Positions 35,194 through 46,427 of a stretch of 64,000 nt of DNA are shown here, piece by piece (the stretch's first letter is position 1; each line of letters begins with the position of its first letter). The DNA comes from Tetragonia tetragonoides. Lineage: Eukaryota; Streptophyta; Magnoliopsida; Caryophyllales; Aizoaceae. The notes under the pieces were generated by a model. It made no database searches. It saw only the letters and a program-made list of their open reading frames with translations, and had not been told where the DNA came from. The DNA is taken from NCBI GenBank assembly GCA_038025085.1, contig CM076139.1:48836807-48900806 (forward strand), in the 5' to 3' direction. Made by a program: the position numbers and the translations under genes.

Positions 35194-37737
35194 TAACCGT
35201 CTCAAAGGGATTCTCCCACTCATGATCTCGCCTACTCAAGGGGCGTTTGTCTCGGGTAGACAGATAACTGACAACATTGTGATAGTTCAGGAAGTTCTCC
35301 ATACAATGAGGAGAAAACAAGCAGGTAAGGGCTATATGGCGATTAAAATTGACCTTGCAAAGGCATATATCGCCTTCGATGGAGCTTCATTCGTGAGACT
35401 CTTATGGAGATGCGTCTTCCCGTGCTTATGATTGATGTGATTATGCTCTGCGTCACAACGCCATCTATGAGAATCTTGTGGAATGGTGAGCCAACGGAGA
35501 CCTTTACTCCCACAAGAGGTATTCGTCAAGGCGACCCATTGTCCCCGTACTTGTTCGTCATGTGTATGGAGAGACTTAACCATATCATTGAGGAAGGCAG
35601 TGAATGCGGGAATTTGGCGTCCTATCTACTATAGCAGGGGCGGCCCTAAGTTGACTAATTTAATTTTTGCGGATGATATTGTGTTGTTTGCCGAAGCTTC
35701 AATTGAGCAAGCTCAAGTCATTAAGAGTTGCCTGGATCGCTTCTGTACGGCCTCAGGTGAATTGGTCTCGTATCCAAAATCTCGTGCTTATTTTTCCAAC
35801 AATATTAGAGATGAGATGGCTAGTCAGATCAGTGAAGTAATGGGCATCGAGGTGACTGAAGATTTGGGATTTTATCTTGGCATGCCTACAATTAATGGGA
35901 GAGTTACTAAAGCCACTTTTCAACATGTTATCGCCAAAGTTGATAGGCGGCTTAGTGGCTGGAAATCAAAGTGTCTCTCACTTGCGGGGCGGACTACACT
36001 CACAAAATCTGTACTCTCGTCCCTTGCATATTATTCCATGCAAACAGCGAAGATCCCGAGAGCTATTTGTGACACAATTGACAAGAAATCGAGAAAATTT
36101 CTTTGGGGTGGTATAAATGAGGAAAGGAAAATTCACCTCATCTCTTGGGATACTTTACAGAAGGAAAAGAGCGAGGATGGACTTGGAATCTGTTCAATGC
36201 GCCAAGCTAACGCGACGTTTCTTACTAAGTTAGGGTGGCGTGTTGTATCAGAACCCAAGTCGCTTTGGTCTCAAGTACTCCGTGCTAAATATTGTAAAGG
36301 CCGCTGCGACCTAGACATGTTCACCCACAAGACGAATGCGTCAAACGTATGGCAAGGCATGGTTGACAATGCGAAATTTGTGAGGCAAGGAACACGCATA
36401 GCTGTTAATAATGGTCGGCGTACCTTGTTTTGGGACCTTTGTTGGGCCTCTGACGAGCCTCTCTCAACACTTGCAATTGCACCCATCCCGATTGAAATTC
36501 AGGATAGCACAGTAGAGGAGATGTGGAATACTGAAGGGGATTGGAGCTGGGATGCCTTTGCTGACTATCTCCCTCCTGTAGCTCTGAAAATGATAGCTGC
36601 GCATTCACTCAGTCCTGTAGACACAGAGGATGATGTTCTTTACTGGAAAGGGACGAAATTTGGAGAATTCTCAATTAAATCTGCTTTGTGCCTCATGCGC
36701 AGTGAACAGATAACTCATAGTAAGATGTGGGATATAGCTTGACGAGTCCCAGTCTCGCAGCGTATCCGCACGTTTATCTGGCTGGCATTACATGGAAGAG
36801 TACTCACCAATGCCCAACGGGTTGCTCGATGTCTTTCTGATGATCCTAAATGTAAGCGGTGTGGCACGGTAGAACAAACACTTGATCATGTGCTTCGTCG
36901 ATGCCCGATCTCACAGGTTGTGTGGCAGAATCTTGGTACAGGTTATGCAGGGTTCTGGAATACTCCATTTAATGAATGGATGGTGGATAATCTCGAAGTC
37001 ACAGACCCACTTCATAATCGGGAAGGTCCAATGAATTTTGCTGCTGTTACCATTTGGTGGTTATGGAAGTGGAGGAACCATATTGTTTTCGAACACCCAG
37101 ATGAAGTACCAAGGGACCAAGCTGGGTTCCTTCTTAGCAAATTCCAGGAGATGAAACTAGCTATGGCACATACTAGCCTGGGAAATGATCGAGCAAGTGA
37201 GAGTAGAGAGGAGATCCTTGTTCGTTGGGTCGCGCCTAAGCAAGGATGGTATCTTCTCAACACTGATGGAGCCTCTAAGGGCAACCCTGGATATGCAGGA
37301 CGAGGTGGAATTTTGCGCAATAGTGACGGGAGGATGATCAAAGCATTTGCAGAGAATCTTGGGATATGCACTGTAACAAGAGCTGAGACATTGGCGCTAT
37401 TGAGAGCTCTTGAAATGGCGAAGGCCCTACGCATTCAGAAGCTGCTTATAAACGTTGATTCAGAGGTGGTAGTGGACCTTATGCTTAATGACGATACAAG
37501 GTGAGGCCCTGCCATTTTCATTGTGCGTAAATGTCGAAAGCTTCTTCAAGCGGGAGACTGGGAAGTGGTACTAGAACACTGTTACCGAGAAGCAAACATG
37601 GCAGCGGATTGGCTAGCTAATGAAGGCTGCACACAACAAGCAAAACTCCAGTATTTTGAGTCGGCTCCACCTGGCTTAGGTTCGATTTTAAATAATGATG
37701 TCTCTGGTGTGGCTTTACCACGTAGCATTAGATTGTA
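35194..37737 (+). pseudogene. LINE B ORF2: RT, zf-RVT and RNase H (broken)
   Basis: Resumes at NRLKGILPLMISPTQGAFVS and GRQITDNIVIVQEVLHTMRR, with lesions around AKAY, then GIRQGDPLSPYLFVMCMERL, IFADDIVLFAEASIEQAQ (FADD active site), GWKSKCLSLAGRTTLTKSVL and LGWRVVSEPKSLWSQVLRAK. A TGA replaces Trp near 36740. The zf-RVT has CKRCGTVEQTLDHVLRRC, and RNase H has LNTDGASKGNPGYAGRGGIL, INVDSEVVVDLM, a stop at 37502-37504 and EHCYREANMAADWLANEG. It ends with a stop at 37737; a 55-bp trailer with poly(A) follows. Confidence 0.88.
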
Positions 37738-37792
37738 GTTTTTTCCTTGTACTCGGGGCTTGCCCCTCTCTAGCACCAAAAAAAAAAAAAAC

Positions 37793-37803
37793 CTAGAATA
37801 ACT
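37793..37803 (+). repeat. Target-site duplication, right (CTAGAATAACT)
   Basis: Follows the LINE B poly(A) tail directly and is identical to 25815-25825. Confidence 0.93.
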
Positions 37804-39221
37804 GTACTTGTATAAGAAAACCATAAAAACGCCGAACATGTAAAAGTGTTTGAGATAGTGATCTGATTGTCAATTAATTTTAGGGGATACTTGGAGTTGG
37901 GATAATGAATTAAGCGTGTAATGGTAATGGATTAAACGGATAATAGATTAGATTAAAGGCTAAAATGAGATATGACAGAGGTGGTAGTTATTTAATTTTG
38001 GGTAGAGGAGAGAAAACTGGTCGGGGGTAACTGTTATCCCTACTTAGGAAGTAATAGTTACCCAGTTATCGTACCTTCCGCTAGGATAGCAATGTTATTG
38101 TCCCCCTTCTCCCTACATTTTTCTTTCCACCACCAAGGTGGACTACCCACCACAACCATTTTTGTTTTTGGGTAAGAATTAGAGTCATTACCATTTCTGA
38201 AATTGAGTATTTACACACTAAAGGCAACTAAAAGAAGTGGCTCACCTACTATGTAGGGTATCCACTAACCTCTAGCCCCTGATGAATAATCTAGTTACAG
38301 CTTGATCAAAAGTCATAGACATTATATCTAAACAAATGCTAAAAACAGAATTAATTACATAATGCTTGCAAATAGAACTCTGTCCCTTTGTTGCAGCTTG
38401 CTGTACTGTGTCCCATGCAGTCTTGCTCTGATGGTAAACTTGATATGCTGGACTATAGCTTCATCTGTGGATTGCTTCTGACGAAAACAGATACTGTTCC
38501 TCTCCTGCCATAAGGTGTAAGTCACAGCAGCTATTGCAGCTGCAGCAATGTGCCTCTGAAACCTGGTGGTTCTTCTGGAAGCTCCATTCAGTAACCCCTG
38601 GATGGTTGTAGCAGAGGTGTGCCACTCAATCCATCTTGAAATGCTTTTCAAAATGCTCTTGCTTCTATCACAGTTGAAGAATAGGTGCTCAGTGTCTTCA
38701 TCCTGAGAGTTACAGAGGTAGCATATCTTGTCTCCATGCAGGAAACCCATATGGTGCATTCTGTCTTTAGTGAGTAACTTCTTCATATGTGCTAGCCAAA
38801 GAATGAAGCTGTGTCTGGGCACATTTACCTTGCCCCACACAAGATTGGCATGTCTGTGCTTCACTCTTTGTCCCAACAGCAACTGGTACCCTGAGCTTGC
38901 AGTGTACATGGTGTTCCCTTTCCAGACCCCCTGATCATCATACAAAGATCTGAATTTCTCACGCAGCTTTGTTAGTTTCATCCAATACCAACTACTGTCT
39001 GCTTTAGGAGTAAAATCACAACCACTTTTCCATTTTACCCTTTAGTTTATTTGCTCCATTACATATCCACTAATAATTTAGTTAATTACCCTCAATCCAA
39101 GCTTATCCTTAGTATGGATCCTGACTTCACGGTTAATGCTAACCAAAGTGTGTGCGCAAATGACTATTCGGGTCGTTATGAACATGTCATGTGTTTGTCC
39201 TCGTGAGCGAATTGTGGTTGT
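37804..39221. other. Second-copy flank homologous to 46150-46670
   Basis: Non-coding; shares attttgggtagaggaRagag, the ccaccaccaag block, ttaccctttaRtttRtttgctcc and gactattcgggtcg with the third copy. It is interrupted by a LINE 3' fragment (38164-39016). Only one copy of the 90-bp unit that is amplified in the third copy is seen here. Confidence 0.6.
38164..39016 (-). mobile_element. 5'-truncated LINE fragment of a different family, with target duplication
   Basis: The open frame 38981-38355 (208 codons) is the zf-RVT C-terminal part of a LINE ORF2 without RNase H: ASSGYQLLLGQRVKHRHANL, VWGKVNVPRHSFILWLAHM, KICYLCNSQDEDTEHLFFNC, AAVTYTLWQERNSICFRQKQ. The flanks CACAACCATTTTT (38151-38163) and CACAACCACTTTT (39017-39029) differ at one base and look like a 13-bp target duplication. 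The third segmental copy lacks this insert. Confidence 0.8.
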
Positions 39222-39336
39222 GAACTTGTGGGAGCGTCGTGTGCTTTATTGTGTTCCTGTGACCTTTCGTTCTCTGTTGAGTTGTCTTATTTTGGTACTT
39301 TTATTTTTAAGGAAAATAACGCAAAATCTACTTCTT

Positions 39337-39378
<42 letters not shown>

Positions 39379-41600
39379 TTGCAATAAGCAGCTTATAATT
39401 TATTTATTTATTTATTTTTTTATATAATTGGAGTATTTTTTTGGGGTTTCAACTTTTAATCACCACTTACCCCGCACTCTGTCCAGAATTTGAAGAAAAT
39501 GGTTACTTTGCCCTGTACTTTTTTTTGCTAGTCAACTTTGCCCTGTACTTAAGGACCTTTGTTTGGGGAAAAAATCGATCGAGAGTAAAATGGTTTTTTT
39601 TTTGTTTTTTTTTCTAAAGTTGGTCTGAAATTGGCATGAAATGGTGATTTAAAAGTTGAAATCTTATAAAAGATGATTATTTTAACGAAAATTTTATAAG
39701 GTGGTTATTGCAAAGAATTTGATTTTATAAGGTAGTTTTTTTAGGCATAAAAAAATGTTTATGTGTCAAATGGGAAATGGAATGGGTCAAAGTTAAATGA
39801 AGACTCATCAATAATCATTTTTGAGAATATTGAATTAGTTATTTTAAGTACAAATTAAATATCTATTTTTGATTAATTATTTTTCTCTAATAATGGTTAA
39901 AGGCTTAAATGGGTCTTGGGCCACTAAACTGGGTAGAGACTACAATGTCCATGAAACGAGACTCTTGACTACGAAGCCCAAGTTAAAACCTAAAGGGTGT
40001 GTTTCTTTCTATAAAAGGAGCTACTTAGCTTTTCTAAACGTCTTCTTAGCATGAGGATAAAGTGGGAGCATAAGTGGTGATTGCCCTACTCTAACAACCT
40101 AGTGATTAGGTATTCGAATCCTCATCTATAAATTTTTATGGATGGTTTATGAAGAGTTATTCAATTTTGGGTTTGGGTAATCGACAACTAACTGAAATCT
40201 GTGGGAAATACCTAATAAAATTATTTTTTTTGGGAAAATATTAATTATAAATTTGTAACTATTTAACCAAAGTTAAGGGTAAAACGGGAACAAATAAGTA
40301 TAACTTGATCCTAGAGTAACTTCGAATGGTAATACTTTATGATTATGTTTTATTAGGTGTTTCTTTGAAAAAAAAAATTAAAATAGGTTTTCTCCGTAAA
40401 TTGATGATTTTATTATGTGTTACCTGCAAAATTACATTTCCTCAACTTGCATGCGGCATGCCTCTATTCTAATTACCTAAATTATTTGTGTTGTTTAATT
40501 TGGAATTCAGAGTTATGCTGAATTTATAGAGACGCCTTCAGCTGCAATAGTGTCCGATATAACTATATAAGACCATTTGTTTCCTTAAAGGTTGTAGGAG
40601 ACTTCCTTGTTCATGGAGCAAATGTCGGGAGCAAAAATGGACCAACTCTGTCACTACTCATTGCTGTCCATTGTGATTGCAAATGTTACAGTTAGCAATT
40701 TGGGCATGTTAATTATGTAAGAGTGCATTCATAGCACTTGAAAGCCAAGCTCTAGTTACATACTCAACTTTAATGGACTTCATCGTACACTCGTACTCCC
40801 TCGCAGGATGAATTTGGTTGATTTGTTGGAGAATTCAGGTGCATGCTAGAGTTGATTCTGTCGCAGTTCGGAAGCTTTCACTTAATCTCACTTGTTTCAG
40901 CAATGAAACTGCATCTGTTTTTAGCAGTTGTCTTACACTGATGTTGAAAAAACTACTTCCTGGCCTTTTACATACTTGTTTCAAACAATTTCTTGTTATG
41001 GTACTTTGTTCTTTAATTTACACATGATTGGTTTTGGTTGAATGGCAGACTGGTTTTTGGAGTTCTACAGCTGGATGAAGGGTCACACTTGACCATTGAT
41101 GCGATCCAGTTGCAGGCAGGAACTCTCAATTCTACTCGAGGGATAAGGGCCTCGCTCCTTTAACCTCACAATCTAACGCGATCTAGAACCACCTTCAACG
41201 GTTTGTGTATGAATTTCCTCCTTTAACCTCATTCTCAGGTTGAATATGATTTTCAGCACTACAAACTGGCGATGGCAACAGATGCGTAGAAGCTGCTTGT
41301 TCGATCTGTCCGAAGCTGAATTAGTACTCCCTTTTCACCCGTTCAGGCTTGGAGGCGGTATTTAGCCACCCTGAGATCATAGGCACATTCTATTAAAGTC
41401 ATATGAAATGTGTCTTGAGCTCTTGATATGTCAATTTTCGAGGGATTTGCTTCACCTTCTCTGAAAAGTTCTACTTCAAAAAAGTAAAGAAAGACAATAG
41501 CTAGACCGATGTCTTTGTGTTTTGGTAAGACGCGCCCTTCAATGGATTCAGATGACGCTTGTATGCCCATATTGCTCAAAATATTCGTAGAAATGAGTTA
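39222..41600 (+). pseudogene. ETG1 pseudogene, 5'-truncated (second copy)
   Basis: Colinear with ETG1 from exon 3 on: 39226-39265 matches the end of exon 3 (tgggagcgtcgtgtgctttattgtgttcctgtg in short), 40520-40710 matches the intron after exon 5, about 40837-40965 exon 10 (VHARVDSVAV), 41047-41140 exon 11, 41238-41290 exon 12 followed by a TAG, and 41500-41570 exon 14. Exons 4-9 and 13 are missing or unrecognisable. It has stops and broken splice sites. A run of 40 T occurs at 39338-39377. A tRNA-like box (ggtattcgaatcctc, near 40110) in the middle suggests other insertions. Confidence 0.88.
39338..39377. repeat. Poly(T) run of 40 bases
   Basis: Uninterrupted T tract in the ETG1 pseudogene, probably the tail of a decayed retroposon or simple slippage. 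Nothing recognisable is attached. Confidence 0.8.
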
Positions 41601-41752
41601 AGTCATGTTTCGATTTTGCCTGTCTGTAAGTGTAACCAAATCTCCTACTTGTAATTGTGCTAAGTTCCAAAGGCATCTAAATTTTATTGGAAACATGCAT
41701 GATTATACAACATAAACCTCCATCTTTGTTGAATGATAATACATCAATCTAT

Positions 41753-44700
41753 TTATTTCTCAACACCTACTTGAGAAATGAGATCCATCATGCAAGGACG
41801 AGGGTGACACTTAGCAAGAAGAGGTTCAAGCTTTGGCAAGGACACACCTGCAACTTCTCTCATATCCACCAATTCATCACTAACTCTTTCCCACTCAAAA
41901 ACCTGAATCAATAAAGCTATTGTCAACCAAACCATCCTAGAGGCTAAGTTCTCCCCTGGGCAAATTCGTTTCCCTGACCCAAATGGTATAAACATACTGT
42001 GTCCTAATCGCGGTGCTTCAACCGCAACAAATCTCTCTGGCTTGAATTTCCTTGGCTCCTCCCATAGCTTCGGGTCGCTGTGAATGGCCCAAATGTTGTA
42101 CAAGAGCATCGAGCCTTTAGGGACGTGGTATCCCCCGACCTCACAATCTTCCCGTGATTGGTAAGGTAAAGCCAAGGGGCCTGTAGGGTACATTCGAAAT
42201 GTCTCGTTTACAATGCATTGGATATAAGGGAGGTTGTTCTTGTCCGATTCTTCCACCAAGCGATCATGCCCAACATTTTCGTCAATCTCAGCTTCTGCCT
42301 TCTTAAGGACTTCGGGATGGTTTAGAAGGAGGGAAAGTGCCCACACTGTCGTTGATGCTGAAGTGTCTGTTCCACCTTGAAACAGGGTCTGTTTTACAAT
42401 AATCGAACACAAGATATCAATTATTAGGCTCATAATTTGTCAAGCAATAACTAGGTCTTTTATGAGACCAATTAACAATAAAATGGGGTCACTATATTCA
42501 GAAATATAAAGGTCTTATTTTTTATGGACTGTGACCATTGTTTCATTTACATGTGACCATCGTCTTATAAAAAGTTATGAAAAGACTGTTTTATAAATAA
42601 ATAAAAAAAAAAAAAAAAAAAAGGGTCGACATCCCATACCAATGCATTCCTCAGTATTCCTCCCGCTTCCACACACACACTCTCTCTCTCTCTCTCTTCT
42701 CCAAGCATCCCATCTCTGATCTCTTTCTCATATAGATCAAAACACGATAGAAAGAGAAAGAAGGAAAAGGAAATTTTCCCCAGAGACGTCTTTTTAGTTC
42801 CGTCATGGTAAGCTTTCTGGTTATCCTTCAATTGATTGCTTTTTCTCTAATAATTGATTTTTCTTTCCAATGTTTTGAAGATTAATGGTTTGTAGTTCAA
42901 ACCTGATCTGTGACTTCATCAAATATAGTAGCTTGATAATTCAAATATAGTAGCTTGATAATTCACAAATGACAATTTTTTGATGCATTACATTTCATGT
43001 CTTGCATACCAACTGTTCGATAAAAGTCCCCAACCAAAATTTCTACTTAGCATTGCTTGCTCTGTTGAGTAAGTACATTTTCAGTACAAATGCAACACAA
43101 AAATACCAATTAAGATTGCTTTGTTTTATGACAATTCACTGGGATTTTTTAGAAGTATATGTGATTCAGAAGTTTATAATTTTGTGCTTGTTCCAAATTA
43201 TCATTTTGCTAACTATGTTTCTGAAAATTATTCATCTGGTGTATGCCTTATTCAAAGAGATAAAAGCTTTCAGTTTCTGTTTTACCTTTTGTTTTTTAAT
43301 GAGACAATTTCACTAGAAACTTTACTAGCTTTTTTTGATGCTCATAGGAGAATGTCTTATGAATCAGAAAGGCTTCAGGTGAATGGCGGGTGATAATCCA
43401 AAAATGGATGCTTCAATTTGGTTATATGTTGGGTATGGGTTAAAACACTATGACACACGTTAAGCTGGATTCTTTTGTGCAGCTGAATTACGGTGTTATC
43501 TGAAAAATATTTTTCAATTCTGGTGGACTGAAGTATCTCAAATCCACTACAGGCTACCGCTCATGAAGGCAGTATATGTTCATGGTTGGATTTCCCGGGT
43601 TGCTTAGCATCGTTATGGTGTGCTTCCTTTGCAATGTTTTAAGCAGACATTATTGAGATCTATACTTAGCTTGCAGATATATTCAATGATGCATCTCATG
43701 CAAGGTATGATAATGTTTTTTAGCTTGTCAGTTTTATGTTTGGGTCAGTTTGATGTCATGATAATACACCATGGACACATAGAATTGAACTCAAAGGCAT
43801 GATTGCTTAAAATTGTGACATTTTTCCATTGTATCTAAAGTTCTAAACTGAAAATTCTAGCAAGCAATGTGTATATGATATAATCCAAAGCTAGCAACTA
43901 CCAGGTTCACTATATAAATGCATACCAAGTACGAACTATGTTTTTTTCCGGGAGATGCAAGTAGATGTTACTGTGAGGTGAGTTTGAGCTTATTTTTGGT
44001 ATCCTTATTATTGTTCTTCTATGCTATTCTACTGTTATCTAGAACACCTTAGAACTACCATGTACAACGCACATGCTCCCCGCACTAGTAATGATTTGGC
44101 AATGCTAGAGAAATATACATACCAAAATGAGGCTTCCTATCATCTCATCGGTATATTGCTTAGGGTCTTCTTTTTGCAAGGACAATAAAACATGGAGCAT
44201 GGACCTCTGGCGGGCATCGGACAAGGTGCCTTGGCTCTCCATCTCTCTATGCTCATCCATCAACTCTCTCATGAATGTCTCCTTCTCTGCGATCACCTTC
44301 TTGATCCTCTCTTCGCCCCTTGCTACACTAGGAAACAACACCTTTAACCACTTGAGAATTGGGAAGAAATCTTCCACATTTGCAACCCCAGTCACCCTAA
44401 AACTCTCCTCTACAATCTGCTGGAACCTCCTAAAGGCTTCTGACTTTTTCTTCCCATCGACTTCCTCCTCGTAAGTGCCCTTCCCGACCAACATCCTCAT
44501 CATGTTGTCCAGGGTGATCCCGAACAGGGCGGACTTCATGTCTACCGTAGAATGAATATGACTTCTACCATTTTGGCTTATCTCATTCATCATCCTACGG
44601 ATGAAGGCCTGGGCCACGTTGGCCCGGATCCCTGACAAGTTTTGCAATCGTTGAGTGGATAGGACCTCAACGGCTGCAATTCTACGAAGGTTACGCCAGT

Positions 44701-45094
44701 GGCTCCCGTGTGGGAGCCATGGAATGGCAGGAACCCCGAACATGTGGTGCTTGCTTGGGAGTAGGTCAGGCCTATCTAAGAACACATTGTTCTTGATAAG
44801 ACATTCCTCGACAGCCGATGGGGAGGAGATCACTAGGACACGACGGAACCCGAATCTGAGGTAGATAATCGGCCCATAGTCGGCTGCCATTTTCGCTAGG
44901 GATCGGTGGAGGGGCTGCTTCAAGAGGTGGAAGTGGCCTATGATGGGCAAGGCAAAAGGTGGACTTGGTGGGTGTGGTTTTTTGGTCCCTAGGATGATGT
45001 ATTTGAGAATCCAGTATGTAACAATGAAGAGGGCAAAATACTTGAGTAACATAATGATATCCATATCCATATCCATATCCATATCCATATCCAT
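41753..45094 (-). CDS. Cytochrome P450, CYP81-like (copy 2, large intron)
   Basis: Closest in layout to CYP81-1. Exons 45094-44123 and 42388-41753, joined in phase 0, give 535 residues. Motifs: hinge PPSPPFALPIIGH, I-helix GGTDTS (329-334), ExxR in NETFRMYP (386-389), KPERF, haem loop FGSGKRICPG with Cys467. The C-terminus is extended by loss of the usual stop (SQVGVEK instead of SQL). The N-terminus starts with six Met-Asp pairs from an ATATCC repeat, so the true initiation ATG is ambiguous among six. The intron is 1734 bp, against 551, 185 and 490 bp in the paralogues, but donor GTATGT and acceptor TTTACAG are intact. No disabling change was seen. Next to it lies the decayed ETG1 copy. Confidence 0.9.
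42590..44100. other. Extra sequence inside the CYP81-2 intron
   Basis: About 1.5 kb not present in the other CYP81 introns. It starts after an A run (42602-42622), has a CA/CT-rich leader-like stretch (42672-42698) and an ATG followed by GTAAGC at 42804, resembling a gene's first exon and donor on the plus strand. Exon-like islands with AG/GT borders follow (43348-43378; after 43552). The small ORFs match nothing I know. A 22-bp direct duplication (caaatatagtagcttgataa and on) lies at 42919-42962. A captured gene fragment or an unknown transposon are both possible. Confidence 0.4.
45062..45093 (-). repeat. ATATCC hexanucleotide repeat spanning the CYP81-2 start
   Basis: Plus-strand catatc units encode (Met-Asp)6 at the N-terminus. 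CYP81-1 and CYP81-3 have only MDMD at this point and CYP81-4 has ME. Confidence 0.9.
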
Positions 45095-45610
45095 TTCTCA
45101 ATTGAAATTAGCCAGAGTATTGTTGTACTTTATGGACCTCAAAAGAATTTTGCTTACAATAAGCTTTTTTTATCTCAATTCTCTTCACCAGCAACAATTA
45201 AGATGAATAATATAGCCTCCACATCAACAAGGCCAGTTCCACTGTGTGAGTTCCCAGTTCCACTGATCTTCAGAACTCAGAAGATTAAGGTACGTCACTG
45301 GGTGTATGTTTCTCTTTGGTGCTAGAGCTGTACTAGAGTTCTATCCCAACAACCATTGTCTCTGTCTAATATATGTAGGCACCTTCGGTGTTAAAGTTTT
45401 CTTATATTTTGAAGGAAATTTTGCAGGGTAACACTTTATAAAAACATTACTTTTTGGAAGAACATCTATTATGATTTTTTTTTTGCACAGTATTACCACT
45501 CGAAGTCGAAGTCACTTTAAGATCAAGTTATAGTTATTTATTCCAGCTTTACCCTTATACACATAGTATAATCTATAGATAGATAATAGATATTTCAAAT
45601 TTTCAATATA

Positions 45611-45850
45611 CCCCCTCCATTCCAAATCAAAGTACCCATTATCCTTTACGAGCTGTTACTTCTTTAGTTGTTTAGAGACATAAAATTGTGTGACATGTTC
45701 ATTATACCTTCATGTCCATTATACTCACAAATGCTTTAAACATCGTTTTGAACCAAAATCAAGGAAATAGAGGTAAAGCAAACCACCAATTTTACATTGT
45801 GAATATCCATACTCAGAAGAAGTGGGAACTTCAATTTGGTATGGATGGAG
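45611..45850. mobile_element. Stowaway-like MITE upstream of CYP81-2
   Basis: Starts CCCCCTCCATTCCAAAT and ends with the inverse (ATTTGGTATGGATGGAG), 240 bp, TA on both sides (45609-45610, 45851-45852). The corresponding place in the second copy (about 25620) keeps only the right end. Confidence 0.75.
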
Positions 45851-45863
45851 TAATTTATTTTTG

Positions 45864-46012
45864 CAACGAAGAAAAATGAAAAACTCGCTCCCCTATGGCC
45901 CTATGTAGTTGGCTGTTGGCATTAACTTCTGGGGGCCTCAACGAAGAAAATGAAAACTCGCTCCCCTATGGCCCTATGTAGTTGGCTGTTGGCATTAACT
46001 TCTGGGGGCCTC
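45864..46012. repeat. Two tandem copies of a 75-bp unit
   Basis: caacgaagaaaa...ctgggggcctc occurs twice head to tail (45864-45938 and 45939-46012) with one or two indels in the A runs. Non-coding, so probably a recent slippage or unequal exchange. Confidence 0.93.
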
Positions 46013-46180
46013 ACCCAATGCCAAATTGGCAGTTTGGCACTCATTTAAGTCAGAGTGTCCTACTAATTGAATTCCCTATGATCCCACATTTTAGGAATGC
46101 CCCACATGGATGTCAACTTGTCAAGTGTCGTGTTTATTTAGCATCTAGACTTTTAATTTGAATTATTGTAGTACTCCTAT

Positions 46181-46427
46181 GATTTTGGGTAGAGGAAAGA
46201 GAAAGGAGCGCATGTGTTAATTGTTATCCACATTTGGGTAGAGGAAAGAGAAAGGAGATGGTGGTTGTTTGATTTTGGGTAGAGGAAAGAGAAAGGAGCG
46301 CATGTGTTAATTGTTATCCACATTTGGGTAGAGGAAAGAGAAAGGAGATGGTGGTTGTTTGATTTTGGGTAGAGGAAAGAGAAAGGAGCGTATGTGTTAA
46401 TTGTCATCCACATTTGGGGTAATAGTT
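46181..46427. repeat. 90-bp minisatellite, about 2.7 units
   Basis: Units start at 46181, 46271 and 46361 with gattttgggtagaggaaaga. Each unit contains that motif twice, so it grew from a smaller repeat. The minus-strand ORF across it is a by-product of the 90-bp (in-frame) period. The second segmental copy has one diverged unit near 37996. Confidence 0.93.

Larger units (their letters stand above)
25826..37792 (+). mobile_element. LINE B: L1-type retrotransposon with 5' inversion (twin priming), interrupted by Copia
   Basis: One non-LTR element whose 5' third (5' leader, ORF1, first half of the endonuclease) lies inverted at 25826-28508, followed at about 28510 by the rest in plus orientation: second half of the endonuclease, RT, zf-RVT, RNase H, and a poly(A) tail at 37778-37791. 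The inverted part stops at the endonuclease KFTW motif and the plus part restarts just after it (NKGARLDRG), so the two parts complement each other with little or no loss. Perfect 11-bp target duplications flank it. A 5.7-kb Copia element lies inside the RT. The coding parts carry stops, so it is inactive. Confidence 0.92.

Noticed and set aside
13533..37737. Possible host RNase H or RT-like genes
   Set aside because: All pieces fit ORF2 of two LINE copies in order, with stops and frameshifts.
46177..46413. 78-codon repetitive ORF (STQMWITINTCAPFSFLYPK repeats)
   Set aside because: Arises from the 90-bp minisatellite, whose period is a multiple of three. There is no counterpart in the other segment.
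45864..46427. CRISPR-like array
   Set aside because: Plant genome, long directly adjoining units without unique spacers; these are ordinary tandem repeats.
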